Assembly: GCA_910579485.1 (NCBI GenBank)
Contig: CAJTVO010000110.1
Coordinates: forward strand, 1-5,320
From: an uncultured Oscillospiraceae bacterium
Lineage (GTDB): Bacteria > Bacillota > Clostridia > Oscillospirales > Oscillospiraceae
DNA: 5,320 nt
Direction: 5' to 3'
Of this stretch, positions 4,465-5,320 are shown piece by piece. The position numbers and the translations under genes were made by a program. Below the pieces are notes generated by a model, which ran no database searches, was not told the origin of the DNA, and saw only the letters and a program-made list of their open reading frames with translations. How positions within the stretch are numbered: the stretch's first letter is position 1; each line of letters opens with the position of its first letter.

Positions 4465-5320
4465 ATGAAACGACTGCGCGTTCCTGCCCAATACCTCCCG
4501 ATCTTTTGCCGGGAGCTCCATCAGCTGGTCCGCACCGGCATTCCCCTTGCCGAGGGCCTGACCATGCTGCGGGAGGATGAGACGGACCCGGATACCCGGT
4601 CCTGGCTGGAGGCGCTGTGCCGGTCAACAGAGGAGGGATTGCCTTTGGCTTCCGCTTTGCGGGAGACAGGGGCTTTCCCTGCGTATATGACCGACATGGT
4701 GTCCCTGGCGGAGGAGACCGGCCGTCTGGAGGACGTCCTCCTGTCCCTTCAGCGCCACTACGACCGCCAGCTGCGGATGGCCGCGGATATCCGGGGCGCC
4801 GTGGCGGTGCCGGTGACCCTGTTCGCCGTGATGGTGGCGGTGGTGGTCCTGCTGGTCACCCAGGTCCTGCCTGTTTTTGACCGCGTTTTCGCCCAGCTGG
4901 GCGTCCGTATGGGCGCGGTGGCCACGGGGATGATGAACGCCGGGGCCGTGCTGGCCAAGGCGGGCACCGGCCTCGCCGTGGTGCTGGTGATCCTTGCCGC
5001 CGCCGCCCTGGTGGTGGCCCTGGTCCCCTCCCTGCGGGAGAAGTTCGTCACCGGGTTCCGCCGGTCCTTCGGCGGTCGGGGCATCCTGGGCCAGATGGCC
5101 GCCGCCCGGTTCGCCTCCTCCATGTCCATGGCGGTCGCCAGCGGACTGAGCATGGAGGAGTCCGTGGCCCTGTCCGCCAAGCTCTGCGGCGGCGCCCGGG
5201 AGATCGATGAGAAGACCGAGCGGTGCCGGAAGGAAATCGAGGAGGGCGGCAGCCCCGCCGACGCCCTTGCGGACAGCGGCCTGTTCTCCGGCCGGGACTG
5301 CCGCCTGCTGAAGCTGGCGG
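4465..5320 (+). CDS. Type II secretion / type IV pilus GspF-PilC family inner-membrane protein (partial)
   Basis: From the ATG at 4465 the frame is open for 285 codons to the window edge, so the C-terminus is missing. The family is the polytopic platform protein of type II secretion, type IV pilus and competence pseudopilus machines; it contacts the assembly ATPase and helps add or remove pilins. The first T2SSF domain spans about residues 10-135: FCRELHQLVRTGIPLAEGLTML, EEGLPLASALRETGAFPAYMTDMVSLAEETGRLEDVL and the YDRQLRM helix, then a membrane segment at about 113-135 followed by LPVFDRVFAQLG. A second membrane segment lies at about 165-190. The second domain starts near 212 (ARFASSMSMAVASGLSMEESVALSA) and reaches GRDCRLLKLA at the edge. 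The N-terminus begins almost at the domain, with no long PilC-type extension, so the complete protein is probably short, like ComGB. Its ATPase and pilins are expected further right. Confidence 0.92.
   Translation, partial: MKRLRVPAQYLPIFCRELHQLVRTGIPLAEGLTMLREDETDPDTRSWLEALCRSTEEGLPLASALRETGAFPAYMTDMVSLAEETGRLEDVLLSLQRHYDRQLRMAADIRGAVAVPVTLFAVMVAVVVLLVTQVLPVFDRVFAQLGVRMGAVATGMMNAGAVLAKAGTGLAVVLVILAAAALVVALVPSLREKFVTGFRRSFGGRGILGQMAAARFASSMSMAVASGLSMEESVALSAKLCGGAREIDEKTERCRKEIEEGGSPADALADSGLFSGRDCRLLKLA

Noticed and set aside
3440..4627. Minus-strand open frame of 395 codons opposite the lipoprotein gene.
   Set aside because: It is a shadow of the lipoprotein and GspF genes in high-GC sequence, with no recognisable domain.
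4758..5180. Minus-strand 140-codon frame opposite the GspF gene.
   Set aside because: It is Ala/Thr/Arg-rich low-complexity sequence antisense to a clear T2SSF-domain gene.

Overview
The window looks like chromosomal DNA from a G+C-rich Firmicute, most likely a gut clostridium of the Oscillospiraceae type (Flavonifractor/Lawsonibacter-like). The pointers are the strong G/C third-position bias, the AGGAGG-type ribosome binding sites, the sigma-A-type promoters, the Gram-positive style lipoprotein and the protein sequences themselves. This placement is inference; no search was run.

Layout: (1) Positions 1-470, minus strand, hold most of an XRE-family helix-turn-helix regulator with a membrane-spanning C-terminus, cut by the window edge. 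(2) Positions 471-628 are non-coding and hold that gene's ribosome binding site, a perfect 12-bp inverted repeat and a near-consensus leftward promoter that starts directly behind trmD. (3) Positions 629-3161, minus strand, form a tight three-gene unit read right to left: a BTAD/SARP-type regulator with a degenerate GGDEF-like C-terminus, then rimM (18 nt later), then trmD (11-nt overlap). (4) Positions 3162-3460 are a divergent intergenic region with a leftward promoter for the regulator unit, a rightward near-consensus promoter, and hairpins or dyads in both leaders. (5) Positions 3461-5320, plus strand, begin an operon: a transglutaminase-like lipoprotein and, 20 nt later, a GspF/PilC-family inner-membrane protein of a type II secretion or type IV pilus machine, cut by the right edge.

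Functionally, RimM (16S rRNA/30S maturation) and TrmD (m1G37 tRNA methylation) are housekeeping translation factors usually grouped with rpsP and rplS. Here they sit behind a signal-responsive-looking regulator and neither ribosomal protein gene is present. The same regulator is divergent from the lipoprotein-GspF operon, so the plausible hypothesis is that it controls that surface-apparatus operon. The main unusual points are the BTAD plus dead-GGDEF architecture, its fusion into the rimM-trmD transcript, the linkage of a catalytic-triad transglutaminase-like lipoprotein to a pilus/secretion gene, and dyad elements in all three 5' leaders. I saw no mobile element, CRISPR array, tRNA or rRNA.
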